This document shows, one piece after another, positions 25,615 through 34,011 of a DNA stretch of 64,000 nucleotides (positions within the stretch are counted from its first letter, which is position 1; each line of letters starts with the position of its first letter). A program made the position numbers and the translations under genes. Origin of the DNA: Planctomycetota bacterium (GTDB lineage Bacteria; Planctomycetota; B15-G4; JADJEK01). The notes under the pieces are model-generated. The model was not told the origin of the DNA, did no database searches, and saw only the letters and a program-made list of their open reading frames with translations. Location: assembly GCA_016709145.1 (NCBI GenBank), contig JADJEK010000004.1, forward strand, positions 124,001-188,000, read 5' to 3'.

Positions 25615-27159
25615 GTGGCGAAGTCCGCCCTGCTCCTCGATGGCCGCTCGTTGACGCTGGCGGACGCGGGCCGCGTGCTCGCGGGCGAACGCTTCGCCGT
25701 CGGACTCACACCGACCGCCCTGCGTCGTGTCGCCGCGTCACGTGCATTGGTCGAACGCGCGGTCGCGCACGGCGAGGCGCTGTACGGCATCAACACGGGC
25801 TTCGGGAAGCTCGCGCGCGTGCGCATCGACGACGCGAACCTGGAGCTGCTCCAGCACAACCTGATCGTGTCGCACGCGTGCGGAGTCGGCGAGCCGCTCG
25901 ACCGCAACGTGGCGCGGCTCGCGCTGCTCTTGCGCGCGAACACGCTCGCGACGGGGCACTCGGGCGTGCGCCGCGACGTCATCGACCGATTGGCGCTGAT
26001 GTTCGAGCGCGGTGTGGAGCCGTGGATCCCGGCGCAGGGCTCGGTCGGCGCGTCAGGCGATCTCGCGCCGCTCGCGCACCTCGCGCTGTTGTTGATCGGG
26101 CGGGGACAAGCTTGGCTCGACGGCGCGCTGCTGTCGGGCGCTGAGCTGGCCGCGAAGCTGCGCGTGAAGCCGCTCGCGCTCGGGCCGAAGGAAGGCCTCG
26201 CGCTGATCAACGGCACGCAGATCTCGACCGCGATCGCGGTCGCCGGCTTGATCGGCGCGAAGCGATTGGCGAAGACCGCCGACATCGCGGTCGCGCTGTC
26301 GATCGAAGCGTTGCGCGGCAGTTCGAAGCCGTTCGACGCGCGCATCCATGCGCTGCGGCCGCATCCGGGCCAGATCGAGACCGCGAAGAACGTGCGCCAA
26401 TTGCTGCGCGGCAGCAAGGTGCTGCCGTCCCATGCGCATTGCGAGAAGGTGCAAGACCCGTATTGCTTGCGCTGCGCACCGCAGGTCCACGGCGCCGTGC
26501 GCGACGCGATCGGATACGCGGAGAGCGTGTTGGTCCGCGAGATGAACAGCGTCACCGACAATCCGTTGTTGTTCCCCGACGACGGCGACGTGCTGACCGG
26601 CGGGAACTTCCACGCCGAGCCGGTCGCGTTCGCGGCGGACATGCTCGCGATCGCTACGGCCGAACTCGCGAACATCTCCGAACGCCGCATCGAGAACATG
26701 GTCAACCCGGATCTGTCGGGCGGTCTACCGGCGTTCCTCGCCGCGTCCGCAGGACTGAACTCGGGGCTCATGATCGCGCAAGTCACCGCAGCGGCCCTCG
26801 TCTCGGAGAACAAGACGCTCGCGCACCCGGCGTCGGTCGATTCGATCCCGACGTCGGCCGGCAAGGAAGACCACGTGTCGATGGCGACGTGGGCCGCGCG
26901 CAAGTCGTTGCAGGTCGTCGGGAACACGGAGTACGTGATCTCGATCGAACTGCTCGCGGCCGCGCAGGCTCTCGATCTGTGGTCGACGTGGCTGAATCCG
27001 GGCAAGGGCGCGCACGCGGCGTATCGCGCCATCCGCGTCGCCTGCGCCAAGATGTCGAAGGACCGCGAAGTCGCTCCCGACATCGCGCGCGTGCGCGAGT
27101 TCGTGCGCGGCGGCCAGCTCGTCGCCGCCGTCGAACACGCTTGTGGACGCCTGGCCTGA
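25615..27159 (+). CDS. hutH: Histidine ammonia-lyase
   Basis: Removes ammonia from L-histidine to give trans-urocanate, the first step of histidine degradation. The GTG at 25615 has GGAG 7 nt upstream and gives 514 residues; a TTG seven codons earlier is possible. The MIO cofactor forms from Ala146-Ser147-Gly148 in 'GSVGASGDLAPLAHL'. Other family signatures are 'YGINTGFGKLARV' near residue 55, 'LNNGTQ'-type 'LINGTQISTA', and 'VTDNPLLFPDDG' near 315. The enzyme acting next, HutU, is encoded at 9076-10725 on the opposite strand. Here hutH sits between a membrane protein gene and an S9 peptidase gene, consistent with use of peptide-derived histidine. Confidence 0.96.
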   Translation: MAKSALLLDGRSLTLADAGRVLAGERFAVGLTPTALRRVAASRALVERAVAHGEALYGINTGFGKLARVRIDDANLELLQHNLIVSHACGVGEPLDRNVARLALLLRANTLATGHSGVRRDVIDRLALMFERGVEPWIPAQGSVGASGDLAPLAHLALLLIGRGQAWLDGALLSGAELAAKLRVKPLALGPKEGLALINGTQISTAIAVAGLIGAKRLAKTADIAVALSIEALRGSSKPFDARIHALRPHPGQIETAKNVRQLLRGSKVLPSHAHCEKVQDPYCLRCAPQVHGAVRDAIGYAESVLVREMNSVTDNPLLFPDDGDVLTGGNFHAEPVAFAADMLAIATAELANISERRIENMVNPDLSGGLPAFLAASAGLNSGLMIAQVTAAALVSENKTLAHPASVDSIPTSAGKEDHVSMATWAARKSLQVVGNTEYVISIELLAAAQALDLWSTWLNPGKGAHAAYRAIRVACAKMSKDREVAPDIARVREFVRGGQLVAAVEHACGRLA

Positions 27160-27251
27160 TCGACCATACGTCGAAGGACTTCCAACGCGACGCGTCCTCG
27201 AACGTTGCACAGTCCGAACTCGATCCGACCCTCGATGCAGGAGAGACCTTG

Positions 27252-29297
27252 ATGAAGCGTGTGACCGTGATCTCGAGTGCAGTCCTCGCCGTGGCCGTGA
27301 GCGCGAGCGCGCTCTGCGGCGAACGCATGACGCCTGAACTGCTGTGGAAGCTCGGGCGCGTGTCGGCGCCGCGGCCTTCGCCGGACGGCAAACACTTGCT
27401 GTTCGAGGTCACGCACTCCGACCTCGCGAAGAACAGCTCGAACGCCGACGTGCATGTGCTCGATCTCGCCAGCGGCGAGCTGCGCCGACTGACGACGTTC
27501 GAGAAGGGCGACAACGAAGCGGCGTGGTCGCCCGACGGCACGCGCGTCGGCTTCATCGCGAGCCGCGACGGAACTCCACAAGTCTGGGCGATGCGCATCG
27601 ACGGCGGCGAGCCGGTGAAGCTCACGTCCGACCCCGATGGCGTCGCGAACTTCCTGTGGTCACCGGACGGCACGAAGGTCTCGTACACGAAGGAAGTCCG
27701 CGTCGATCCGGAAGTGAAGGACCTCTACGCGGACCTGCCCCTCGCGAACGCGCGCATCATCGACGAGCTGCTGTATCGCCACTGGGACGTCTGGTCGGAA
27801 GGCAAGTACAGCCATCTCTTCGTCGTCGACGTCGCCGGCGGCGAGCCGCGCGATCTGATGCCGGGAAAGCGCTTCCACACGCCGGATCCGCCCAATGGCG
27901 ACCGCGGCGAGATCGCCTGGTCACCGGACGGCAAGGAGCTGTGCTACACGGCGAAGAAGGTCAAGGACCCCGCGCGCAGCACGGACACCGACCTCTACGT
28001 CGTCGCGCTCGATACCGGCGTGACGCGCAACGTGACCGAGGGTCGCGACGGCTTCGACCGCAATCCGGCGTACTCGCCGGACGGCAAGTGGATCGCGTTC
28101 CTGAGCATGGCGCGCCCGAAGTTCGAAGCCGATCGTCAGGCCGTGATGTTGCTCGACCGCGCGACCGGCGCGATCAAGGAGTTGTCGGGCGGCGTCGACG
28201 TCTCGTTCAACGCGGTGACCTGGGCTCCCGACTCGTCGCGCGTCTACGCCGAGGGCGTGACGCGAGCGACCGGCCAGGTGTTCAGCTTCGATCTCGCCGG
28301 CACGGCCAAGCAACTGACCACGGGACGGCACGACCTCGTCGGGCTTGCCGTGAGTCCGGATGGTGCGACGCTGTACGCGCAGCGCAGCACGACCGAGCGT
28401 CCCCACGAGCTGGTCGCGTTCGCGGCGACCGGCGCCGACGCCGGCACGATGAAGACGCTGACGCACGTGAACGACGCGATCTACGCGACGCTCGACCTGC
28501 CGACGGTCGAGGAGCGTGTCGTGCGCACGAAGGACGGCAAGGACTTGTTCTGTTGGGTCGTCAAGCCGCCGCGGTTCGACGCCAGCAAGAAGTACCCGCT
28601 GATCACGTATTGCCAGGGCGGACCGCAGAGTCCCGTCAGTCAGTTCTTCTCGACGCGCTGGAACCTCCACCTCATGGCGGCGATGGGCTACGTCGTGGTG
28701 GCGCCGAATCGGCGCGGTTGCCCGAGCTTCGGCCAGGCGTGGACCGACGCGATCTCGCTCGATTGGGGCGGGGCCGCGATGCAGGACTACCTCGACGCCA
28801 CCGACTCGATGTTCACCGAGTCCTACGTCGATCGGAAGCGCACGGCGGCCGTCGGCGCGAGCTTCGGCGGCTACTCGGTCTACTGGCTGATGGGCCACGA
28901 TCAGGACGACCGCTTCTGCACGATGATCGCGCACTGCGGCATGTTCAACACCGAGAGCTGGTACGGCACGACCGAGGAACTCTGGTTCGCCGAGTGGGAC
29001 GTCGGACCGCCCTACTGGACGGGCGCCGAAGCGCAGCGCGCGTTCGATGCGTGCTCACCGCATCGCTTCGTCGGCAACTGGGACACGCCGCTGCTCGTGA
29101 TCCATGGCGAGAAGGACTTCCGCGTGCCGATCAGCGAAGGCATGCAGGCCTTCCAGGCCGCGCAGATGAAGGGCATTCCCTCGCGCTTCCTGTGCTTCCC
29201 GGAGGCCGGCCACTGGGTCAGCAAGCCGCAGGACAGTGTGCTGTGGCAGCGCATCTTCTTCGACTGGCTCGATCGGTCCTGCAAGCCGGAGCGCTGA
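27252..29297 (+). CDS. Secreted S9 family prolyl-oligopeptidase-like peptidase
   Basis: A 681-residue exported protein. The ATG at 27252 follows AGGAG by about 9 nt, and a signal peptide is present (MKRVTVISSAVLAVAVSASALC). Residues about 30-400 form a TolB/WD-like propeller with repeated 'WSPDG' (for example 'EAAWSPDGTRVGFI', 'IAWSPDGKELCYTA'). The C-terminal alpha/beta-hydrolase has nucleophile Ser in 'GASFGGYSVYW', Asp in 'HGEKDFRVPI' and His in 'PEAGHWVSKP'. The arrangement matches the S9C acylaminoacyl/dipeptidyl-peptidase 5 group, which releases dipeptides from peptides in the periplasm. It begins 92 nt after hutH and is followed by a strong hairpin terminator. Confidence 0.95.
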   Translation: MKRVTVISSAVLAVAVSASALCGERMTPELLWKLGRVSAPRPSPDGKHLLFEVTHSDLAKNSSNADVHVLDLASGELRRLTTFEKGDNEAAWSPDGTRVGFIASRDGTPQVWAMRIDGGEPVKLTSDPDGVANFLWSPDGTKVSYTKEVRVDPEVKDLYADLPLANARIIDELLYRHWDVWSEGKYSHLFVVDVAGGEPRDLMPGKRFHTPDPPNGDRGEIAWSPDGKELCYTAKKVKDPARSTDTDLYVVALDTGVTRNVTEGRDGFDRNPAYSPDGKWIAFLSMARPKFEADRQAVMLLDRATGAIKELSGGVDVSFNAVTWAPDSSRVYAEGVTRATGQVFSFDLAGTAKQLTTGRHDLVGLAVSPDGATLYAQRSTTERPHELVAFAATGADAGTMKTLTHVNDAIYATLDLPTVEERVVRTKDGKDLFCWVVKPPRFDASKKYPLITYCQGGPQSPVSQFFSTRWNLHLMAAMGYVVVAPNRRGCPSFGQAWTDAISLDWGGAAMQDYLDATDSMFTESYVDRKRTAAVGASFGGYSVYWLMGHDQDDRFCTMIAHCGMFNTESWYGTTEELWFAEWDVGPPYWTGAEAQRAFDACSPHRFVGNWDTPLLVIHGEKDFRVPISEGMQAFQAAQMKGIPSRFLCFPEAGHWVSKPQDSVLWQRIFFDWLDRSCKPER

Positions 29298-29326
29298 ACG
29301 CTGCGGCGCTGACGATCCACGAACGC

Positions 29327-29366
29327 GAACACGGCGCGTCTCCCGCTCGGGAGGCGCGCCGTGTTC
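29327..29366. terminator. Strong hairpin terminator after the S9 peptidase
   Basis: A near-continuous 19-bp stem: GAACACGGCGCG (29327-29338) pairs with CGCGCCGTGTTC (29355-29366), and inside it CTCCCG pairs with CGGGAG across a minimal loop. CCTTT follows on the plus strand. It lies 29 nt after the stop at 29297 and could also terminate minus-strand transcription coming from cysK. Confidence 0.75.
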
Positions 29367-29399
29367 CTTTGGAAGACACCGACACAGGCGGCCGCTGCC

Positions 29400-29600
29400 A
29401 TCGCCCGCGCCGGTGGGGCCCTACACCGGGCCCGATTGTCTGGGTGCGAGGCCGGCAGGCCCCCGCGTTCGGCAGCAAGTACGGGGGAGAACGGCGTCCG
29501 TTGGTGGACGGGCTCAGAATTTTCCTCGGACCGTTGCCGACTCCAGACGGGTCAGGGTCGAGCCCCGACCGGGCCACCGCGGTAGAAACCGCGAACGCAC
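29400..29600. ncRNA. Structured intergenic region, candidate non-coding RNA
   Basis: Between the terminator at 29327-29366 and the cysK stop (29620) there is no coding frame. Nested pairing is visible: CGGTGG/CCACCG (29411-29416 with 29574-29579) extended by CCC/GGG (29419-29421 with 29571-29573); GTCTGG/CCAGAC (29438-29443 with 29543-29548); CGGCA/TGCCG (29453-29457 with 29535-29539); hairpins 29460-29465/29482-29487, 29495-29499/29506-29510 and 29556-29560/29566-29570. On the minus strand the element would lie after cysK and end at the terminator. I recognise no known family (not SRP, RNase P or tmRNA by motif). A GC-rich sequence can fold by chance, so confidence is low. Confidence 0.28.
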
Positions 29601-29619
29601 CAGTGCGAGCCGAGCCCGC

Positions 29620-30600
29620 TCACGGGTCCTGGGTGGCGTCGATCAAACGCCCATCGGTCGACTGCGCCGCGAACAGGTCGTGGCTGAGGTAGCGCTCGCC
29701 GAGATCCGGGAAGATCGCGACCACGCGTTTCCCGGTCCCGAGCTTGGTCGCAACGCGCAACGCCGCGACAGCCGAGGCACCTGCCGAGATCCCGACGAAC
29801 AGTCCTTCTTCACGGCACAACCGCCGCGCCATCGCGATCGCTTCGTCGAACTCGACCACTTCGATCTCGTCGACGACTGCGCGGTCGAGGTTCGCAGGCA
29901 CGAATCCGGCGCTGATGCCCTGGATGCGGTTGGGGCGCTGGGGCGCTCCTCCGGAGATCAGCGGCGAGTCGGCCGACTCCACGGCTACGACGCGCACGTC
30001 GCGCAGGCGCTCCTTCAGCACGCTGCCGACTCCGGAGATCGTGCCGCCGGTCCCGACACCGGCCACGAACGCGTGCAGATCCCCCATCGTCGCGTCGAGG
30101 ATCTCGATCGCGGTCGTGCACCGATGGATCGCCGGGTTCGCCGGATTGTCGAACTGCGACGGCATGAAGCCACCCGCTGTCGACTCGACCAAGCGTTGCG
30201 CCTTGGCGATCGCGCCTTTCATGCCCTTCTCCTTCGCCGTCAGCACGACGGAGGCACCGAACGCGAGCAGGACGCGGCGGCGTTCGATCGTCACCGACTC
30301 GGGCATCGTGAAGATCGCGCGATACCCTTTCACCGCGCAGGCCATCGCCAAGCCGATGCCGGTGTTGCCCGACGTCGGCTCGATGATCACGGAGCGCTCG
30401 GGCGCGATCGTGCCCGCGGCCTCGGCCGCACCGAGCATCGCCGCGCCGATGCGATCCTTCACGCTCCACATCGGGTTGAACGACTCGAGCTTCGCCAGGA
30501 CCTCGGCCATGCCGGGTCCGACGACCTTTCGCAACCGAACCATCGGCGTGTAGCCGATCAACTGGAGCACATGGTCAGCGACCAACGGACGCGCACGCAT
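29620..30600 (-). CDS. cysK: Cysteine synthase (O-acetylserine sulfhydrylase)
   Basis: A 326-residue PLP enzyme that makes cysteine from O-acetylserine and sulfide in the cytoplasm. I chose the ATG at 30600, with a GGGGG run 7-12 nt upstream; this gives the expected CysK length and the usual opening before 'IGYTPMVRL'. The PLP lysine is Lys48 in 'NPMWSVKDRIG'. The substrate-binding loop is 'EPTSGNTGIGLA' and the phosphate-binding loop 'GVGTGGTISGVG'. 'GISAGASAVAAL' near the C-terminus is also conserved. It is divergent from bcp, with 274 nt between the two start codons. Residues do not separate CysK from CysM with certainty, but CysK is favoured by 'GIQGISAGF'-type residues ('RIQGISAGFVP'). 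Confidence 0.95.
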   Translation of the reverse strand: MRARPLVADHVLQLIGYTPMVRLRKVVGPGMAEVLAKLESFNPMWSVKDRIGAAMLGAAEAAGTIAPERSVIIEPTSGNTGIGLAMACAVKGYRAIFTMPESVTIERRRVLLAFGASVVLTAKEKGMKGAIAKAQRLVESTAGGFMPSQFDNPANPAIHRCTTAIEILDATMGDLHAFVAGVGTGGTISGVGSVLKERLRDVRVVAVESADSPLISGGAPQRPNRIQGISAGFVPANLDRAVVDEIEVVEFDEAIAMARRLCREEGLFVGISAGASAVAALRVATKLGTGKRVVAIFPDLGERYLSHDLFAAQSTDGRLIDATQDP

Positions 30601-30630
30601 CGTATTTGCCCCCAAGGACTTGGGATTTTC

Positions 30631-30649
30631 GACTAGCGCCAGACTAGCG
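30631..30649. promoter_or_regulatory. Tandem GACTAGCG repeats upstream of cysK
   Basis: Two copies of GACTAGCG at 30631-30638 and 30642-30649, 11 bp apart, so about one helical turn. A shorter GACTAG copy lies at 30714-30719. They sit 31-49 bp upstream of the cysK start codon in the cysK-bcp divergent region. Same-face spacing suggests a possible regulator site, but no known box is recognised. Confidence 0.3.
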
Positions 30650-30874
30650 ACTTCGCTTGCGCCGTGCTGCGTGCAACTCCGCACAGACCCAGGTTGAAGT
30701 TCGGGGCGAAAACGACTAGGTTCTTGCGCTTCGAGCGTGGTGTCGTCCACGCACGATGCAGAAGGGATGTAGGCCCAACCCGCCGTCCCTCACGGCACGG
30801 CAGGAAATTGGCAGGCCTTACCGCACGGGATGGCAGGGACGACAACCTCAACCTTCCCCAAGGAATCGAGATCC

Positions 30875-31381
30875 ATGACGCAGAGCGCAGCGCAACCGAC
30901 CCCCGAGAAGCACCCGGTCTCCGAAGGCAAGAAGGCCCCGGACTTCGCCCTGAAGAACCAAGACGGCAAGCTCGTGAAACTGTCGAGCTTCAAGGGCAAG
31001 AACGTCGTCCTGTACTTCTATCCGAAGGACGGCACCCCCGGCTGCACCACGGAAGCCTGCGCGTTCCGCGACGCGGTGAACCTGAACAAGCTGAAGGCGC
31101 TGGACGCCGTCGTCGTCGGCATCAGTCCGGACGACGTGGCTTCGCACAACGCCTTCTGGACCAAGTTCCTGCTCGGCTTCGACCTGCTCTCGGACCCCGA
31201 CCACAAGGTCGCCGAGAAGTACGGCTCGTGGGGCGAGAAGGTCCAGTACGGCAAGCGCACGATGGGGATCATCCGCTCGACCTTCATCGTCGACAAGAAG
31301 GGCGTCATCAAGAAGATGTTCCCGAAGGTCAAGGTCGACGGGCACGCCGAGGAAGTCCTCGCGGCGCTGCGCGGCGAGTAA
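30875..31381 (+). CDS. bcp: Thioredoxin-dependent peroxiredoxin, BCP/PrxQ type
   Basis: A 168-residue peroxiredoxin that reduces hydrogen and organic peroxides with thioredoxin as donor. The ATG at 30875 has AAGGA about 10 nt upstream. The peroxidatic Cys57 is in 'YPKDGTPGCTTEAC' and the resolving Cys62 five residues later, the alpha-helix-2 pattern of atypical 2-Cys PrxQ/BCP. 'DFALKNQDGKLVKLS' and 'RSTFIVDKKGVIKK' are standard family segments. It has its own terminator at 31411-31448. Placement beside cysK links cysteine supply and thiol-based peroxide defence, an inference from position only. Confidence 0.96.
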   Translation: MTQSAAQPTPEKHPVSEGKKAPDFALKNQDGKLVKLSSFKGKNVVLYFYPKDGTPGCTTEACAFRDAVNLNKLKALDAVVVGISPDDVASHNAFWTKFLLGFDLLSDPDHKVAEKYGSWGEKVQYGKRTMGIIRSTFIVDKKGVIKKMFPKVKVDGHAEEVLAALRGE

Positions 31382-31410
31382 TTCGCGCGAACGCACTCGC
31401 GACCGACGTT

Positions 31411-31448
31411 CGACGGCCCGCTGGGAGTTCGCTCTCGGCGGGCCGTCG
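31411..31448. terminator. Terminator hairpin with TTCG tetraloop after bcp
   Basis: An essentially uninterrupted 17-bp stem: CGACGGCCCGC (31411-31421) pairs with GCGGGCCGTCG (31438-31448), continuing inward through TGGGAG/CTCTCG with two wobble pairs to the loop TTCG (31428-31431). It starts 30 nt after the bcp stop. Confidence 0.75.
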
Positions 31449-31650
31449 CGCGTTCCGCCCCCCCTCTCGAGAACGGGCGTCCGGGCACAGCGCTTCATTT
31501 CCGCGCGTCGCCTGCCCGATAAGTCTTGGACGGACCGCTGGTTCGCCGTCCCCCCCCCGACGGGTGACGCCGTGCGCAGTCCGGGACGACGCATTCCGCG
31601 GTGGATCTCCGGTCCGCCGCGGGACGCCCAATCGAGAGGTTCGCCGTTCC

Positions 31651-34011
31651 ATGACGAGTCTTCGCGAACGCCCTGACGCATCCGCATCCACGCGGATCGA
31701 TGCTCTGCCGCTGTCGAACCGGACCAAGTGCCGGCTCGTCGAGGCTGGCATCGAGACCATCGCTCAACTCGACGCGAAGAGCGACGCCGAGTTGCTCGCG
31801 CTCGACGGCTTCGGCCACACCTGCCTGCGCGAGGTCCGCTCCGTCCTGCGCTTCCTCGGCGACGAGACCTCCGCGCACACACCGCCTTCCGACCGCTTCC
31901 CGACCGAGATCGACGACGAACTCGCGGCGACGCCTCTGGCACACCTGCCGATCTCGAATCGCGCGCGCCGCGTGTTCGAGCGCGAACACATCGTCACCGT
32001 GCGCGACTACCTGCAACTCGGGGAAGAGCAGCTCCTGCATCTGCGCAACTTCGGCGAGACGTCGCTGCACCTCGTGAACCGCGCGATCCACGCCGCGGCC
32101 GAGCGCGACACGACCGCACCGCCACTGCCCGAACTCGACAAGATCGGCGACAGCACCGCGCTCGGCGACGCGCTGTCGCACGTGCCTGTCTCCGCGCTCG
32201 ACCTTCCGCGTCGCGCGCGCCGCGTGTGCCAGGAACTCGGTCTGCGCACGCTGCGCGACCTCGCCCGCGTTTCGGGCGACGACTTGCTCACGCGCAAGAA
32301 CTTCGGCCAAGCCACGCTGCGCCGCATCCGCGAAGAGGTCGACCACTTCCTCGCGCTGCACGAGCGCGGGGCCGAAGTGACGTTCGTCGATCTGCTCGAT
32401 TCGTTGTTCCAACGGCTACAGCCCAAGGAACGCCAGTTGGTCGAGCTGCGCGAGAACCGCGATGGCAGCGGCGACAAGACGTTGATCGAAGCCGGCACGG
32501 CGCTCGGCATCACCGAGTCGCGCGCGTGCCAGATCGAGCACTCGGCGTGGGCGCGCCTGCGCCGCTTCTCCGCCGGTCTGACCGACAGCGCGGGCAAGAA
32601 GGCCGCCGAGTTCATCCTGCGCCAAGGCGGCGTCTGCTCCGCGGACGACCTCGTCACGGACGCGTTCTTCTCGCCGGTCCGCACGAACGCCGATTTCGTC
32701 GCGCGGCTGCTGTCGCGGCTCGTGCCGCACCAGATCGGTCGGCTGCCGGACGGCCGGCTCGCCGCGTTGCCCGCGGCGACGTTGACGACTCTCGGCGCAC
32801 GGCTGAAGAAGCGCTTGCTCCGAACCGCGCGAACGGTGCCGCTGCAACGACTGACGGACGAGGTGCTGCGCGGGCTCGACGCCGGCGAGCACGGCCCGAC
32901 GATCGTGCGCGCGTTGTGCGAGACGCTGTTCCACCGCGAAGTCAGCTCCGGCGCCGAGGGCGAGGAGCAAGTCCGCACGTCGGCCCAAGGCCTCGGCGAC
33001 GATCTGTGCCGCGTTCTCGGCGAAGCCGGCAAGCCGCTGCACTTCCGCGACATCGCGCGCAAGCTCTCCCAGTCGCCGTTCGAGCGCTCCGACGTCGACG
33101 AAGAAAAAGTCCGGCTGCGGCTCTGTCGCGACCCGCGCTTCGTCCTCATCCGTCGCGGCCTCTACGACCTCCGCGAACGCTTCCACATCGAACCCGAGCG
33201 GCGCGCCGAACTGGCCGCACGCGCTCGCACGATCCTCGTCGAAGCCGGCCGCCCGACCTCGGTCGCGTTGATCGCGGCGGAGCTCGCGCGCGATGCGCGC
33301 TTCGAGCAACTCTCCGAGTTCGCCCTCGCCGCGATCCTGCGCGACGACGCCGGCTTCCGTCATCTCGGACGCGGCACGTTCGTGGTCGCCGAGGACAGCG
33401 AGCGCAGCGTCCAGCACGTCTCGGAGATGCTCGAGCGGTTCCTGCACGACGCCGGTGGCCCGCTGTCGTACGCCGAGTTGCGCCGCCTCGTGCGGGAACG
33501 GCGGCAAGTCAGCGACGGTGCGATCTCCGCGACGTTGGTCGGGCGCGACACGTTCATCCGTGTCGAGCGCGGCCTGTTCGACCTCGCGGAACGCCATCCG
33601 TTCGGGTCGACGGTTCGCTCGGCCCTGGTGAAGGCCGCGAAGGTGTTGCTCGAAAGCGAAGGCGGCGTCGTCAGCGTCGAGAAGGTCGGCGAAGCGGTTC
33701 GCGGTGCGCTGCCCGGGTTCGAAGCCAAGCTCCACCCGGTCCTCATCGGCGATCTATTGCGCCGCAGCGGCGACTTCCAGTTCCTCGGCAGCGGCTTCAT
33801 CGCGCAGAACGACTCGACGCTCGAAGCGACGCTGCGTCGGCGTGCCTACGAGTTGCTGCGCTCGGTCGGCGAACCGCTCCGGCCGACGACGATCGCGCGC
33901 CGGCTCAGCCTCGGCTCCGGCGCCGCGCTGCTGTTGAAGCGCCTGCTGAAGGACTCGGCGCAGTTCAACACGCTGCAAGACGGCCGCTTCTCCGCCAAGC
34001 GCACTCCGTGA
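31651..34011 (+). CDS. Multi-domain DNA-binding protein: three RNAP alpha-CTD-like HhH units, sigma region 4-like HTH and about six winged-helix (HARE-HTH-like) units
   Basis: A 786-residue cytoplasmic protein without membrane or enzymatic motifs. Three helix-hairpin-helix units resemble the RNA polymerase alpha C-terminal domain: about 17-70 ('LPLSNRTKCRLVEAGIETIA', 'LDGFGHTCLREVRSVL'), 95-150 ('LPISNRARRVFEREHIVTVR', 'LRNFGETSLHLVN') and 173-236 ('LPRRARRVCQELGLRTLRDL', 'RKNFGQATLRRIREEV'). Residues about 247-306 look like sigma-70 region 4 ('LQPKERQLVELREN', 'GTALGITESRACQIEHSAW'). From about 317 to the end come about six winged-helix units of 55-65 residues, best at 446-510, 519-580, 587-648, 655-718 and 724-786, each with a helix pair and a terminal 'hbGxaxhR/G' wing ('FVLIRRGLYDLRER', 'FRHLGRGTFVVAED', 'FIRVERGLFDLAER'). 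I infer a transcription regulator or sigma-like factor. The last 47 nt overlap the convergent exonuclease gene. Confidence 0.8.
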   Translation: MTSLRERPDASASTRIDALPLSNRTKCRLVEAGIETIAQLDAKSDAELLALDGFGHTCLREVRSVLRFLGDETSAHTPPSDRFPTEIDDELAATPLAHLPISNRARRVFEREHIVTVRDYLQLGEEQLLHLRNFGETSLHLVNRAIHAAAERDTTAPPLPELDKIGDSTALGDALSHVPVSALDLPRRARRVCQELGLRTLRDLARVSGDDLLTRKNFGQATLRRIREEVDHFLALHERGAEVTFVDLLDSLFQRLQPKERQLVELRENRDGSGDKTLIEAGTALGITESRACQIEHSAWARLRRFSAGLTDSAGKKAAEFILRQGGVCSADDLVTDAFFSPVRTNADFVARLLSRLVPHQIGRLPDGRLAALPAATLTTLGARLKKRLLRTARTVPLQRLTDEVLRGLDAGEHGPTIVRALCETLFHREVSSGAEGEEQVRTSAQGLGDDLCRVLGEAGKPLHFRDIARKLSQSPFERSDVDEEKVRLRLCRDPRFVLIRRGLYDLRERFHIEPERRAELAARARTILVEAGRPTSVALIAAELARDARFEQLSEFALAAILRDDAGFRHLGRGTFVVAEDSERSVQHVSEMLERFLHDAGGPLSYAELRRLVRERRQVSDGAISATLVGRDTFIRVERGLFDLAERHPFGSTVRSALVKAAKVLLESEGGVVSVEKVGEAVRGALPGFEAKLHPVLIGDLLRRSGDFQFLGSGFIAQNDSTLEATLRRRAYELLRSVGEPLRPTTIARRLSLGSGAALLLKRLLKDSAQFNTLQDGRFSAKRTP

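Noticed and set aside
31550..31558. Run of nine C before the alpha-CTD/sigma fusion gene
   Set aside because: Could suggest phase variation, but it lies about 90 nt upstream of the start, outside the coding frame, and with no promoter elements placed around it. A possible sequencing-length error cannot be excluded.
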